Source of the DNA: DATJGS01 sp035494735
GTDB taxonomy: Bacteria > Eisenbacteria > RBG-16-71-46
DNA length: 64,000 bases
Assembly (NCBI GenBank): GCA_035494735.1
Contig: DATJGS010000003.1
Coordinates: 1-64,000 of the forward strand
Reading direction: 5' to 3'
Shown: piece by piece, positions 38,695-46,887 of the stretch
How positions within the stretch are numbered: the stretch's first letter is position 1
Layout: each line of letters opens with the position of its first letter
Program-made: the position numbers and the translations under genes
Notes under the pieces: model-generated
Seen by the model: the letters and a program-made list of their open reading frames with translations, nothing else
What the model was told of the DNA's origin: nothing
The model's database searches: none

Positions 38695-39858
38695 CTAGGG
38701 CGTGGGGCGGACCTTCTTGGCGCGATGAATCCGCGGCGCCGGACGCGGTTCGGCGACCGCCAGGAGCGCTTCGGCCAGGGTGGGGCCCGGACCGTCGCGC
38801 TTGGCGAGTCGGGCCGGCCGAGCGGCCGGCTCCGCGACACCGAAGTGCCGCTCGCACAGCGCGTGCAGGGCGGTGGCCGTGACCTCGACTCGCGGCAGGC
38901 GCGAGCCCGCCGCGTGGAGGCGGCCGAGATCGCGGGCGAACTCAGGCCAGTCCACGTCCCCGGTCGAGCGGTCGTGATCTCCGTCCGGCAGCAATGCCAT
39001 TTCCACGAGCAAGTCCCGGACCTGCTCGGGGTCCTCGGGCACGTCGTCCCGAGAGTGTCGAGCGGCCCGCGCCAGCACCTTCCACCACGCGTCGCGCGTC
39101 AGCCGCTCGTCGAGCGGACGCTCGCGCGGGACCAGACCGGCACAGCGCCCGGCCAGCGCGTAGGGCGCGTCCCAGTCGTCGGCATCGGGCGCGGGCGCCA
39201 GTCGCGCCGCGACGAATTCGAGGGGATCCACGACCTCGGTCTTCTCCCAGCGCTCGGTCACGTCTCCCGGCAGGCGCACCTCGAAATGCAGATGCGGCGT
39301 CGTCGCGCGCCCGCTCTGGCCCACGCGGGCCAGCGGCGCGTCGGCGCCGACCTGGGCGCCGCGCTTGACGCGGATCGTGCCCTTCCGCAAGTGCGCGTAC
39401 ACCGTGTAGGCGACCGCGCCCTCGGGCAGTCGGTGCGCGAGCACCACGTGCCATCCGTAGCCTTCCTGCCAGCCGACGTAGGCGACGAGCCCGGTCGCGG
39501 CGGCGTGCACGAGATCGCCGCCGCGACGGTTGCCGAGGTCGGCACCCTGGTGCATGACCGTTCCGTCCTCGCGCCGCTCGACGCCGCGCAACAGCAGATA
39601 GCCGGGCGCGCCGTCACGCGACTCGCGATAGTCGAAGCGATCTCCGACGGGGTAGAGCCACGCGCCGGCCCACGCCCAGCGCGCGAGACGGGGCGTGTCG
39701 AGCGCGAGACGCCCGGCCAACTCGGCGCCGTTCGCGAACTCGGCGAGCGGGCGCTCCGCCGCGCGCGACGCGCACGGCGCGAGCCAGAGTGGAAGGGAGA
39801 GGAGCAAGGCCGCGACGAATCCGGCGCGCGCGGCGCGCCGTCCCGCGACACGGGTCAG
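38695..39858 (-). CDS. M23 family peptidase (LytM-like), probable CTG start
   Basis: Zinc metallopeptidase of about 387 residues that acts on peptidoglycan cross-links or is a LytM-type factor. A signal peptide (GFVAALLLSLPLWLAP, cleavage near CASRAA) leads to a 230-residue region with all M23 motifs: HQGADLG (HxxxD), YTVYAHL and HLHFEVR (HxH). The C-terminal 150 residues are helical and basic at the end. No ATG, GTG or TTG lies in frame before the signal peptide. CTG 39858 overlaps the stop of the M6 peptidase as CTGA, exactly like the ATGA/GTGA overlaps elsewhere, so it is taken as the start. A TTG inside the signal peptide is a less attractive alternative. Confidence 0.82.
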   Translation of the reverse strand: MTRVAGRRAARAGFVAALLLSLPLWLAPCASRAAERPLAEFANGAELAGRLALDTPRLARWAWAGAWLYPVGDRFDYRESRDGAPGYLLLRGVERREDGTVMHQGADLGNRRGGDLVHAAATGLVAYVGWQEGYGWHVVLAHRLPEGAVAYTVYAHLRKGTIRVKRGAQVGADAPLARVGQSGRATTPHLHFEVRLPGDVTERWEKTEVVDPLEFVAARLAPAPDADDWDAPYALAGRCAGLVPRERPLDERLTRDAWWKVLARAARHSRDDVPEDPEQVRDLLVEMALLPDGDHDRSTGDVDWPEFARDLGRLHAAGSRLPRVEVTATALHALCERHFGVAEPAARPARLAKRDGPGPTLAEALLAVAEPRPAPRIHRAKKVRPTP

Positions 39859-42674
39859 CGCAGCACCACCACTCGGCTCGCGGGCGCGGACGAGCCCCGG
39901 ACCCTCGCGAAGTACACGCCGCTCGACCAGCTGGACGTCTCGGACGCCGACAGCCGCGCGTGGCGCAGCGTGCCGCTTCCTCCGAACTCGAGCGCGGCCA
40001 CGCGCCGTCCGGCCAGGTCGAAGAACTCGAGCGGAGGCGCGGCCTCGGCCGCGGGGCCCATCCACCACACGTCGAGGCCCTGGCCTGAGCGCAGCGGATT
40101 CGGCGCCAGCGCGAAGTGCGTGCGCGCGTCGAGCGTCGGGGCGCCGTCCACCGCTGTCGAGGGCGCGGCGTCCAGACGCCGATCGCGATTCATGAAGCGC
40201 GGCGTGCCGGCGATGTACCGCGTGTACAGCACCGTCACGCTGCCGGGGCTGAGCGCGACGATCTGGGGCGAGACGCCGTCGCCGTCCGCCGTCGTGCTGA
40301 TCTCGGTGCTGCGCGCGTCCCATCCTCGATCGGCGAGATAGCGGCGGTAGCGCACCTGCTGCACGGAGCTGATCGTGGATTCGAACGCGACGTGGATGCC
40401 GTCCTTGGGATCGATGGCGAGCGTCGGATGCAGCAGACCGTTGCCCTGCGATTCGAGCAGCGTGTCGCGCAGCCAGGCGTACGTGCGGAAATCGCGGCGC
40501 TGGTAATGGAGTTGGCACAGCCCCGGCGCGGTCTCGAGCCACACCGCGTGCAGCACGTGCGAGCTGTCGACGACCGCCGCCGGCCCGGTCTGGGCGTGGA
40601 TCGTGGCCGGCGCGAAGCGGAGCGCCGGGAACAGCCCCGAGTCGGGCGTGAAGCGCGCGAACATCAGACCCTGTGGCGACAGCGTCCGTTCGGTCCACAG
40701 GACGAACGAACGGCCGTTCGCATCCACCGCGAGCGCGGGGGAATCCGGGTCGCCGGTCGGGCTCGAGACGGCGAGCGGGATGCCGAACGGCGAGGCGTAC
40801 GTGAACCGCATCAGCATCACGCGCGCCGCGGTGTCGCGATTGATCCAGACCAGCGTCAGCGTGCCGCGCGCGTCATGGCCGAGACACGGGCGATAACACG
40901 AGCCCGGGCCGTCGACCAGCACCTGCTCCGCCGTCCACGAACCGCCGATGCGCGCGCGATACCAGATCTGCGAGCGGCCGTTGCGCGTGTCGCGCCACGC
41001 CACCGCCAGGTCGCCGCCGCGCAGCACCGCGAGCGTCGGATCGAGCGCGGTCTGGCTCGAGTTCGAGACCTGGAATGGCTGGGACCAGCCGCTCGGGCCG
41101 CGCGCGTAAAGGATGACCTGGGTCCCGGCGCCGCGCTGCTCGCACTGGACCTCGTACAGGCCGCCGGCGCCGTCGTCGCCCGCGATCGGGGCGGGGCTCG
41201 GGGACAGGACCGGCGCGAACGCGGCGTCGGTGTGGTCCTCGGGCGCGGCCCATCCGGGCGCGCGCACCTGCGCGAGGAAGCGCGTGTCCGGGCCGATCGG
41301 CGTGATGTCGCGCACGGCCACGTTCGTGATCGCGCCCGAGAACATGCGCATGGATGGATTCGTGTCGTCGTCGAGCAGCGTCCGGTTCGCGGACCCGGGC
41401 AGCGGGTCGCCGGCGTCGCCGCGGTTGTGCCCGAGCTGGAGATCGTTCAGTCCGTCACCCTGGAGCAGCGTGAGGCCGGGCGTGAGGCCGGCGTTGATCC
41501 GGTTCGAGGGCAGCAACGCGCCGATTTGCGCGTCGTCGACGTGCGACACCAGCAGTCCTTCCGCCGGGATGTATTGGTCGAAGCTGAGACGCCGGCGGTT
41601 CTCGACGAGGAAATGTTCGGCGTTCGGCTCGCCCTGGAACCACAGATCGACGACCGGTCCGCCGTTTTCGATGGGAGGCAGGAGCATCGTCTGGTCCTGC
41701 GTCGGCCGCACGCTGTTGACCCAGCCGAGGTACAGGAGCGACCAGGCGCCCATGCCGGCCGGAACTTCGGGCGTCAGACCGTTCGCGCCGTAGCCGCCGC
41801 TCGACATGAGCGCCCAGTTCCCGGGCCCCATGTTCGGCGCGCCGCTGGTGCCTCCCGACGTGTCGTAGAGGTCGGGCAGTCCGAGCGCGTGCCCGAACTC
41901 GTGCGTGTACACGCCGATCTCGGAGCGGCGCCCGGGCAGCAGGTACGACATCTCGGGCAGCGTCGAGAAACGGTCGAGGCGCATGTACTGCGTCGTCGAG
42001 CCCGGCACGAGATCGGTGGTCAGGAACGGATCGCCGAAACGCCAGCCCGTGCTCATGCGCGACGTGATCGACCAGAACGCGTTGCGGTCGAGGTTCGACT
42101 CGCCGCCCACGCCCGCATGGATCACCCACAGCATGTCGACGTAGCCGTCGTGATCCATGTCGTAGTCCGACCAGTTCACCTGCGACTGGCACGCGAGCAG
42201 CGCGTCGCGGATCGCGCCGAACAAGTTGTTCGGCGTGGCCACCGTGCTCAACCCCCAGCTGTTGTAGCCGTAGTAGACATGGTCGTGGGGCAGGGCCACG
42301 ACCGCGACCACGTCGCCCTGGACGGTCAGCCGGCCGCCCGAGGCCCAGCGGTAGTAGTCGAACACCGACCCATGCGGCGTGGCGTGCGTGGTGTCGAACA
42401 ACTCGAACTGGAAGTCCTGCGGCGTGTACGTCAGCGGCATGTCCGTGAACCCGATCATGATGATCGGGATGTGCCACACCGTCTGCGCGCTGCTCGTGGA
42501 AAGCGGCGAGCGCGCGGGCACCTGGAGCGCGCCATCGGCGAACGCCTGCGCGACTTCCTTGGGCACCGTGCCCGACGGGAACGGCATGGTGGCGTGCGCG
42601 GGGCGCGCCAGCAGCGCGGTCAGCGCAAGGGCGAGACCGGCCAGCGGCCGGCGGAACTTCAGCGGACGACTCAA
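39855..42674 (-). CDS. Secreted M6-type metalloprotease with C-terminal sorting-like domain
   Basis: Protein of 939 residues with a signal peptide (cleaved near ARPAHA, residue 28). The M6/immune-inhibitor-A domain carries the zinc motif HEFGHALGLPDLYD near residue 256 and a calcium-like DYDMDHDGYVDML. The middle is a long beta-rich region with repeated segments (AVDANGRSFVLWTE, AIDPKDGIHVAFES, AVLRGGDLAVAWRD) that read like a propeller. The last 85 residues resemble the type IX/FlgD-like tail (FALAPNPL ... LEFFDLAGRRVAALEF ... GVYFARV). Probably secreted or surface-held. It is co-transcribed with the M23 peptidase gene, which it overlaps by 4 bases. Confidence 0.88.
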   Translation of the reverse strand: MSRPLKFRRPLAGLALALTALLARPAHATMPFPSGTVPKEVAQAFADGALQVPARSPLSTSSAQTVWHIPIIMIGFTDMPLTYTPQDFQFELFDTTHATPHGSVFDYYRWASGGRLTVQGDVVAVVALPHDHVYYGYNSWGLSTVATPNNLFGAIRDALLACQSQVNWSDYDMDHDGYVDMLWVIHAGVGGESNLDRNAFWSITSRMSTGWRFGDPFLTTDLVPGSTTQYMRLDRFSTLPEMSYLLPGRRSEIGVYTHEFGHALGLPDLYDTSGGTSGAPNMGPGNWALMSSGGYGANGLTPEVPAGMGAWSLLYLGWVNSVRPTQDQTMLLPPIENGGPVVDLWFQGEPNAEHFLVENRRRLSFDQYIPAEGLLVSHVDDAQIGALLPSNRINAGLTPGLTLLQGDGLNDLQLGHNRGDAGDPLPGSANRTLLDDDTNPSMRMFSGAITNVAVRDITPIGPDTRFLAQVRAPGWAAPEDHTDAAFAPVLSPSPAPIAGDDGAGGLYEVQCEQRGAGTQVILYARGPSGWSQPFQVSNSSQTALDPTLAVLRGGDLAVAWRDTRNGRSQIWYRARIGGSWTAEQVLVDGPGSCYRPCLGHDARGTLTLVWINRDTAARVMLMRFTYASPFGIPLAVSSPTGDPDSPALAVDANGRSFVLWTERTLSPQGLMFARFTPDSGLFPALRFAPATIHAQTGPAAVVDSSHVLHAVWLETAPGLCQLHYQRRDFRTYAWLRDTLLESQGNGLLHPTLAIDPKDGIHVAFESTISSVQQVRYRRYLADRGWDARSTEISTTADGDGVSPQIVALSPGSVTVLYTRYIAGTPRFMNRDRRLDAAPSTAVDGAPTLDARTHFALAPNPLRSGQGLDVWWMGPAAEAAPPLEFFDLAGRRVAALEFGGSGTLRHARLSASETSSWSSGVYFARVRGSSAPASRVVVLR

Positions 42675-42707
42675 GGCGTGTGGATGGGCTCCGGTAAGAG
42701 TGGGAGA

Positions 42708-42761
42708 GCCCCGGTCAATGCCTTGACTATCGCACGCCCGGCGCCGCCCCGGTCAAGGCAT
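42708..42761 (-). promoter_or_regulatory. Promoter and repeat region before the M6 peptidase gene
   Basis: Minus strand: TTGACC (42756-42751), a 19-base spacer and GATAGT (42731-42726) form a plausible promoter. ATGCCTTGAC (42718-42727) and GTCAAGGCAT (42752-42761) are a perfect 10-base inverted repeat that includes the -35 box. GCCCCGGTCAA occurs twice (42708-42718 and 42746-42756). The symmetry suggests an operator shared by the two divergent genes. Confidence 0.5.
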
Positions 42762-42781
42762 TTCCGCGCCGGGCCGGAACG

Positions 42782-42811
42782 CTGGTTCGGCCTTTGGGCC
42801 TGTGCTAGCGT
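42782..42811 (+). promoter_or_regulatory. Weak housekeeping-type promoter of the GWxTD gene
   Basis: TAGCGT (42806-42811) is identical to the -10 boxes at 27047 and 59480. Eighteen bases upstream is a poor -35 (CTGGTT). If right, the transcript starts within a few bases of GTG 42822, which would make the mRNA nearly leaderless. Confidence 0.45.
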
Positions 42812-42821
42812 GCGTTTCAAC

Positions 42822-44087
42822 GTGTTCTCACCCGCCTTCGCTCTTCGCTCCCTCCCAGGTTTCGCTCTCGCCACCGTCGCCCTGGCGCTCCCTGTGCCGG
42901 CACGGGCGCTCGATTTCCCGCCGCTGCGCGCGGAGCGCTCCCCCTACTTCACCGCCGACGTCGCCATTTCTCTCGATCGCGACGGCCGGCCGGCGCTCGG
43001 CGTCGCCGTTTCGGTTCCGTATTCCGAAATGCAGTGGCTCAAGCTCGAGAACGGCTTCGGCGCCGCCGTCGAATTGACGGTCGCGTTCGAGGCCAAGGGC
43101 GGTGGCCGCGTCTACGGGGACGTGTGGACGCGACGCCTCGTCGTCGCGAGCTTCGAATCCGCCCACGCCGCGAACGCGAGACTCGAGGAGAAGCGCACGT
43201 TCGACGTGCCGCCCGGGCGTTATCAGGTGCGCGTCGGCGTCCGCGACCTCGACAGCGAACAGTCGTCGCTCGCTCGCGACAACCTGGAGGTGCCCGACTA
43301 CTCCAAGGTTCCGGTCGGCTTCTCGGACCTGGAACTGGGCGTCGTCGACTCGACCGGTGGCTTCGAGAGCGTTCCGACCCGTGCGTTTGGCGTCAACGTG
43401 TCGCACCTCGCGGCCCGCGCGTCGCTGTTCGACCGCCGGCCGGGCGGGTGGCCGCGCAGCTATGCGTTCGACTTCCACGTGCGTGACGAGCGTGGCGAGG
43501 ACGTGGCGACGGGCGTGCAGCACGTCACCGTCGAGCGCTCCGCGGATCCGGTGCTGATCCGGCCGTCGGCCAGCGAATTGTTCCTCGGCACGTACGTGTT
43601 CGAAGTCTCGCTGAGCGAAGGGAAGTCACGCTGGCGCGTCGAGCGCTCGTTCGAAGTCGAGGAGAGCGGGCCGCCGCGCGGCAAGGAATTCGAACGGTTG
43701 CTCGAGCCGCTGACGTACATCGCTTCGCCCGGGGAGGTCGAGCGGCTGCGCGGCCTTTCCGCCGACGAGCAGGCGGCGGGCTGGCTGGACTTCTGGCGCC
43801 GGCGCGATCCCACGCCGGACACGCCGCGCAATGAAGCACTCATCGAGTTCTTCCGCCGACTGCGTTACGCCGAGCAGCACTTCCAGGGGTTCGGGCCGGG
43901 CTGGCGCTCGGACATGGGCCGCATCTACATCAAGTTCGGTCCGCCCGACCAGATCGAGTCGCGCCCGGGAACGGCGCAGATCTCGGCGGTCGAGATCTGG
44001 TACTACAACCAGCCGTACCGGCGACTGGTGTTCGTGGATCGGGAGGGGTTCGGGCGCTACACGCTGCAGAACGTGGGCGCCGAGTGA
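42822..44087 (+). CDS. GWxTD domain-containing secreted protein
   Basis: Protein of about 421 residues. The first 30 form a signal peptide (FALATVALALPVPARA). A beta-rich region of 280 residues follows, then the GWxTD domain: AGWLDFWRRRDPTPDTPRNE near residue 320, and FGPGWRSDMGRIYIKFGPPD near 360, where family members have GW-x-T/S-D. The domain is known mainly from Acidobacteria and FCB-group genomes; its activity is not established. GTG 42822 is preferred because a -10 box overlaps the upstream GTG 42810. It overlaps the NlpC/P60 gene by 4 bases, hinting at a shared envelope role. Confidence 0.8.
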   Translation: MFSPAFALRSLPGFALATVALALPVPARALDFPPLRAERSPYFTADVAISLDRDGRPALGVAVSVPYSEMQWLKLENGFGAAVELTVAFEAKGGGRVYGDVWTRRLVVASFESAHAANARLEEKRTFDVPPGRYQVRVGVRDLDSEQSSLARDNLEVPDYSKVPVGFSDLELGVVDSTGGFESVPTRAFGVNVSHLAARASLFDRRPGGWPRSYAFDFHVRDERGEDVATGVQHVTVERSADPVLIRPSASELFLGTYVFEVSLSEGKSRWRVERSFEVEESGPPRGKEFERLLEPLTYIASPGEVERLRGLSADEQAAGWLDFWRRRDPTPDTPRNEALIEFFRRLRYAEQHFQGFGPGWRSDMGRIYIKFGPPDQIESRPGTAQISAVEIWYYNQPYRRLVFVDREGFGRYTLQNVGAE

Positions 44088-44902
44088 GCTCGGGTCGCGC
44101 GGGCCTCACCCATGCGGTGGTCAGCCTGCCCGCGCTCGACCTCAGGCGCCGCCCGGATCACGCCAGCGAGATGCGCAGCCAGCTGCTCATGGGCGAGGTC
44201 GTGCGGCGCCTCGCCGCCTCGGGCAACGGTGCGTGGTGGCGGGTCGAGAACCTCGCCGACGACTACCGGGGGTGGGTGCGGACCTGGGGATTGGTGCCGT
44301 GCACCGGATCGCGGGCGAAGCGCTGGCTGGCGCGCGCGCGCGCCCAGGTGGTGGATCCGATCGTGGCCGCGCGCGCCCAGCGGGGCGGCCGGTTGGGGGC
44401 CGGGCCGCTGTTCTGGAACGCCCGCGTCATCGCCGGCCCGCGCCGCGGAGGGATGCGCAGCGTGGAGTTCCCGGACGGTCGCCGGGCCTGGGTCGCGGCC
44501 ACGGCGCTGGGGCCGGTCGGGAAGGCTCATCGCCCGCTGATCGAGCGCGTGCGCGAGCTGCAGGGCGTGCCCTACCTGTGGGGCGGGCGCACGCCGGCCG
44601 GCATCGATTGCTCGGGGTTCGTGCAGCAGCTGCTGTTCGAACAGGGTGTCCACGTGCCGCGCGACGCCCAACTCCAATATCGAGCGAGTCGGAGCGTGCC
44701 GCGCGCGGCGCCCGAGCAGGAGGGACAGCTGTTGTTCTTCGGCTTGCCGCGCCGGCCCGTGGCGCACGTCGCCCTCGTGCTCGGCGGCGGGTACTTCGTG
44801 CACGCCCGCGGCTGGGTTCGTATCAACTCGGTCGAGTCCGCCAACCCCTTGTATGACAGGGCGCTGATGGCGCAGTTCCGGGGCCGCCGAGCCGTTAGCT
44901 GA
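44084..44902 (+). CDS. SH3/NlpC-P60 (C40) cysteine peptidase
   Basis: Predicted peptidoglycan endopeptidase of 272 residues. The N-terminal half looks like bacterial SH3 segments (LPALDLRRRPDHASEM, RGWVRTWGLVP, RAWVAATAL). The C40 domain has Cys176 in DCSGFVQQLL, His228 in VAHVALVLGGG and His240 in YFVHARGW. The architecture is that of dipeptidyl-peptidase VI, which cuts gamma-D-Glu-diamino acid bonds and often works in the cytoplasm on recycled peptides; no signal peptide is seen here either. GTG 44084 overlaps the GWxTD stop. Confidence 0.9.
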   Translation: MSSGRAGLTHAVVSLPALDLRRRPDHASEMRSQLLMGEVVRRLAASGNGAWWRVENLADDYRGWVRTWGLVPCTGSRAKRWLARARAQVVDPIVAARAQRGGRLGAGPLFWNARVIAGPRRGGMRSVEFPDGRRAWVAATALGPVGKAHRPLIERVRELQGVPYLWGGRTPAGIDCSGFVQQLLFEQGVHVPRDAQLQYRASRSVPRAAPEQEGQLLFFGLPRRPVAHVALVLGGGYFVHARGWVRINSVESANPLYDRALMAQFRGRRAVS

Positions 44903-44931
44903 CTCGTCGGTCATCTATCGTCAAAATTCCT

Positions 44932-44961
44932 TTGACAAGATTTCTGGAACTTCTCTAACTT
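44932..44961 (+). promoter_or_regulatory. Promoter of the outer-membrane barrel gene
   Basis: TTGACA (44932-44937), 18 bases, TAACTT (44956-44961). The -35 is a perfect consensus box. The predicted start site near 44968 leaves a leader of about 230 bases before ATG 45199. Confidence 0.7.
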
Positions 44962-44976
44962 CCCACCCGGGCGTTC

Positions 44977-45017
44977 GCCAGGATCCTTCCATTGAGGAGG
45001 TGTGGTCCTGGCTTTTT
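44977..45017 (+). terminator. Hairpin plus U-tract early in the leader: terminator or attenuator
   Basis: GCCAGGATC (44977-44985) pairs with GGTCCTGGC (45004-45012) with one G-U pair, and inside it CTTCC pairs with GGAGG around ATTGA. TTTTTCTTC follows at 45013. It begins about 9 bases after the predicted transcript start, so it could end the upstream gwxTD/nlpC message or attenuate the barrel gene. Further on, 45018-45198 holds a five-codon ORF (ATG 45058 to TAG 45075) behind GGAG, and an AAAGGAGGTGGG with no following start codon. Confidence 0.65.
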
Positions 45018-45198
45018 CTTCAGTGCTCCATCCCAAGGATGCGATGGAGCCTTAACCATGTTCGCTGGAAAATAGAAAAAGACGGCATTGAAAGGAGGTG
45101 GGAGTTCAACGCAAATCGCGCGGTAACCGGTCACTCTCGTGTCCGGGTTCGCATCGCACGGTGACTCTCGACTTCAAACTGCCAAGGAGGCATTTCAG

Positions 45199-46497
45199 AT
45201 GCACTCTCGCTGGATCCTGAGAAGTTTCGCTCTCGCCGCAGGGCTCGTCCTCGCGCTTCCGGTCGTGGCTCTTGCCCAGACCTCGCGCGTCGAGGGTATG
45301 GCGCTCCAGGGCGACTACATCAAGGATTACACGGGCATCTATAGCTATCCGTCGTGCCTGCCGCAGGTCGGTAATCTGGTGTACGCCGAGCTCGGCAACA
45401 ACCTCACGGACCCCGCGTCCGGTCACCCGATCACCACGGATCGTTCGATGGGCGTGGTGATGGACAAGCTGTTCGACGGCAAGCTCGGCGTGTGGGGTAT
45501 CCACATGCGCCAGGAAACCGCGCAGTTCGGCCAGGGCGACGCGTTCTCGCACGCGGCGGCGGGCTTCGGACAGGATCCGAACTCCAACGTCAACGAAGCG
45601 TTCGACCTCATGTGGGGCAAGAAGTCGGGCACGACCAGCATCGGTCTGCGCCTGAAGCGCTCCTACTCGAACCTGGAAGTCTCGGCGCCGGGTGCCACCA
45701 CGACGCTGAAGTTCGACATCCCGGGCGAGGCTTTCAACGGCAGCCCGGATCTCGCTCGTAACATTCTCGGCTTCGGCGGCGGTCTCGGCTTCCAGATGAG
45801 CCCGACGACGAACATCGAGCTGTCGGTGCAGTACGAGAGCCGGACCTACGAGTTCACGACGAGCCCGCCGACGACGGGACAGGAAGACGACGGTCCGAGC
45901 ACGTACATGCTGGCCGGCCGTGCCTTCTGGCAGTGGAAGCCGAACTGCGTCGTCGTGCCGGTCGTCAAGTACTACTCGTTCGATCTGTCCGAGAAGACCA
46001 CGGGCATCACGCCCGCCGTCTCGCTCGACAACTCGCTGAAGGGCTGGCAGGTCGGCGCGGCGGCCAACTGGACGCTGGGCACGAACGACCTGCTGGTGCT
46101 GGGCGCGACGTTCGCTCAGAACAAGATCGAGCAGCAGGAAGACCTGTTCGGAATCGCGAACGCGACGGGCCAGGGTGACACGCTGAACGTCACCGAGACC
46201 CTCACGCCGCAGATCTTCGGCGCGCTCGAGACGCACGTGAACAGCTGGCTCACGCTGCGTGTCGGCGCGAACAAGGGTGCCTTCCAGAAGCTCAAGTCCG
46301 AGGACCAGGGCTTCGGCAAGTCGAACATCGAGTTCTCGTTCTCGTCGTTCAACATGAACATCGGCGCGGGCGTCAAGCTCGGGACGCTGCAGCTCGACGC
46401 GATCCTCAGCAACGACTTCCCGCAGAACCTGGGATGGATCGGCAGCGGTATCGCCAAGTCCTACTTCCCGAAGGTCACTGCGACCTACGCGTTCTAG
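45199..46497 (+). CDS. Outer-membrane beta-barrel protein of unknown function
   Basis: Protein of 432 residues with a signal peptide (SFALAAGLVLALPVVALAQ) and a predicted mature barrel of about 14-16 strands, with alternating residues (TNIELSVQYESRTYEF, LLVLGATFAQNKIEQQ, LTLRVGANKGAFQKLK). It ends in YAF, the C-terminal aromatic expected for BAM-inserted barrels. AAGGAGG lies 8 bases before ATG 45199. Codon choice is that of a well-expressed gene, and promoter, leader and terminator are all clear, so it is probably an abundant porin-like protein. No family was recognised. Confidence 0.78.
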   Translation: MHSRWILRSFALAAGLVLALPVVALAQTSRVEGMALQGDYIKDYTGIYSYPSCLPQVGNLVYAELGNNLTDPASGHPITTDRSMGVVMDKLFDGKLGVWGIHMRQETAQFGQGDAFSHAAAGFGQDPNSNVNEAFDLMWGKKSGTTSIGLRLKRSYSNLEVSAPGATTTLKFDIPGEAFNGSPDLARNILGFGGGLGFQMSPTTNIELSVQYESRTYEFTTSPPTTGQEDDGPSTYMLAGRAFWQWKPNCVVVPVVKYYSFDLSEKTTGITPAVSLDNSLKGWQVGAAANWTLGTNDLLVLGATFAQNKIEQQEDLFGIANATGQGDTLNVTETLTPQIFGALETHVNSWLTLRVGANKGAFQKLKSEDQGFGKSNIEFSFSSFNMNIGAGVKLGTLQLDAILSNDFPQNLGWIGSGIAKSYFPKVTATYAF

Positions 46498-46521
46498 GAC
46501 CGTCCGTCCTGTCGGGCCTCA

Positions 46522-46558
46522 CGGCGGGGGCGCCTCACGGCGTCCCCGCCGCATTTTT
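46522..46558 (+). terminator. Rho-independent terminator of the barrel gene
   Basis: CGGCGGGGGCGCC (46522-46534) pairs with GGCGTCCCCGCCG (46539-46551) with one G-T pair and a 4-base loop, followed by CATTTTT. It lies 24 bases after the stop codon. Confidence 0.9.
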
Positions 46559-46639
46559 ATTGGTTCCGACCCAGGGTCTCCCTCATCGCGATAGGTCCCA
46601 CCGATACGACCGGCGCGGTGTTGACCTCCACGAAACCCT

Positions 46640-46669
46640 TTGACAGCGCGGCTCGCGTGGTCCTAGGTT
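46640..46669 (+). promoter_or_regulatory. Promoter of the TonB-receptor operon
   Basis: TTGACA (46640-46645), 18 bases, TAGGTT (46664-46669). The predicted transcript start near 46676 gives a leader of about 210 bases before ATG 46888. Confidence 0.75.
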
Positions 46670-46675
46670 TCATGT

Positions 46676-46887
46676 GTTCACGGAGGTTCCAAGCAACCGC
46701 CACGCCCATGAAGGGCGTCTCCCTGGCGCCCGCACTCCCCAGCACGAGGCGCGTCATGTAGATGTGAACGATCCCCCCAAGCCCCCACTTGCCGAAGTTC
46801 TTTCCCCCTTTCAATGGATTGGTCGCCGGGATCCAGGGCCCCTCTCCCTGACCCGAGACTCTCGTCGCCTCTGAAAGGAGTCGCGTC
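46676..46887 (+). other. Long 5' leader of the TonB-receptor gene
   Basis: No gene is seen. The leader contains a run of C (CCCCCC near 46775 and CCCCC near 46805) and ends in GAAAGGAG, 7 bases before ATG 46888. A short ORF from ATG 46671 (29 codons) overlaps the promoter start and has no clear ribosome site. No known riboswitch core was recognised. Confidence 0.45.

Noticed and set aside
42723..42728. Plus-strand TTGACT as -35 of the GWxTD gene
   Set aside because: No -10-like sequence lies 16-19 bases downstream; the TTGAC is better explained as part of the inverted repeat.
45058..45075. Five-codon ORF (MFAGK) behind GGAG in the leader of the barrel gene
   Set aside because: Too short to call a gene; kept only as part of the leader observation.
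45089..45100. Strong AAAGGAGGTGGG ribosome-site-like sequence
   Set aside because: No ATG, GTG or TTG follows at suitable distance with an open frame.
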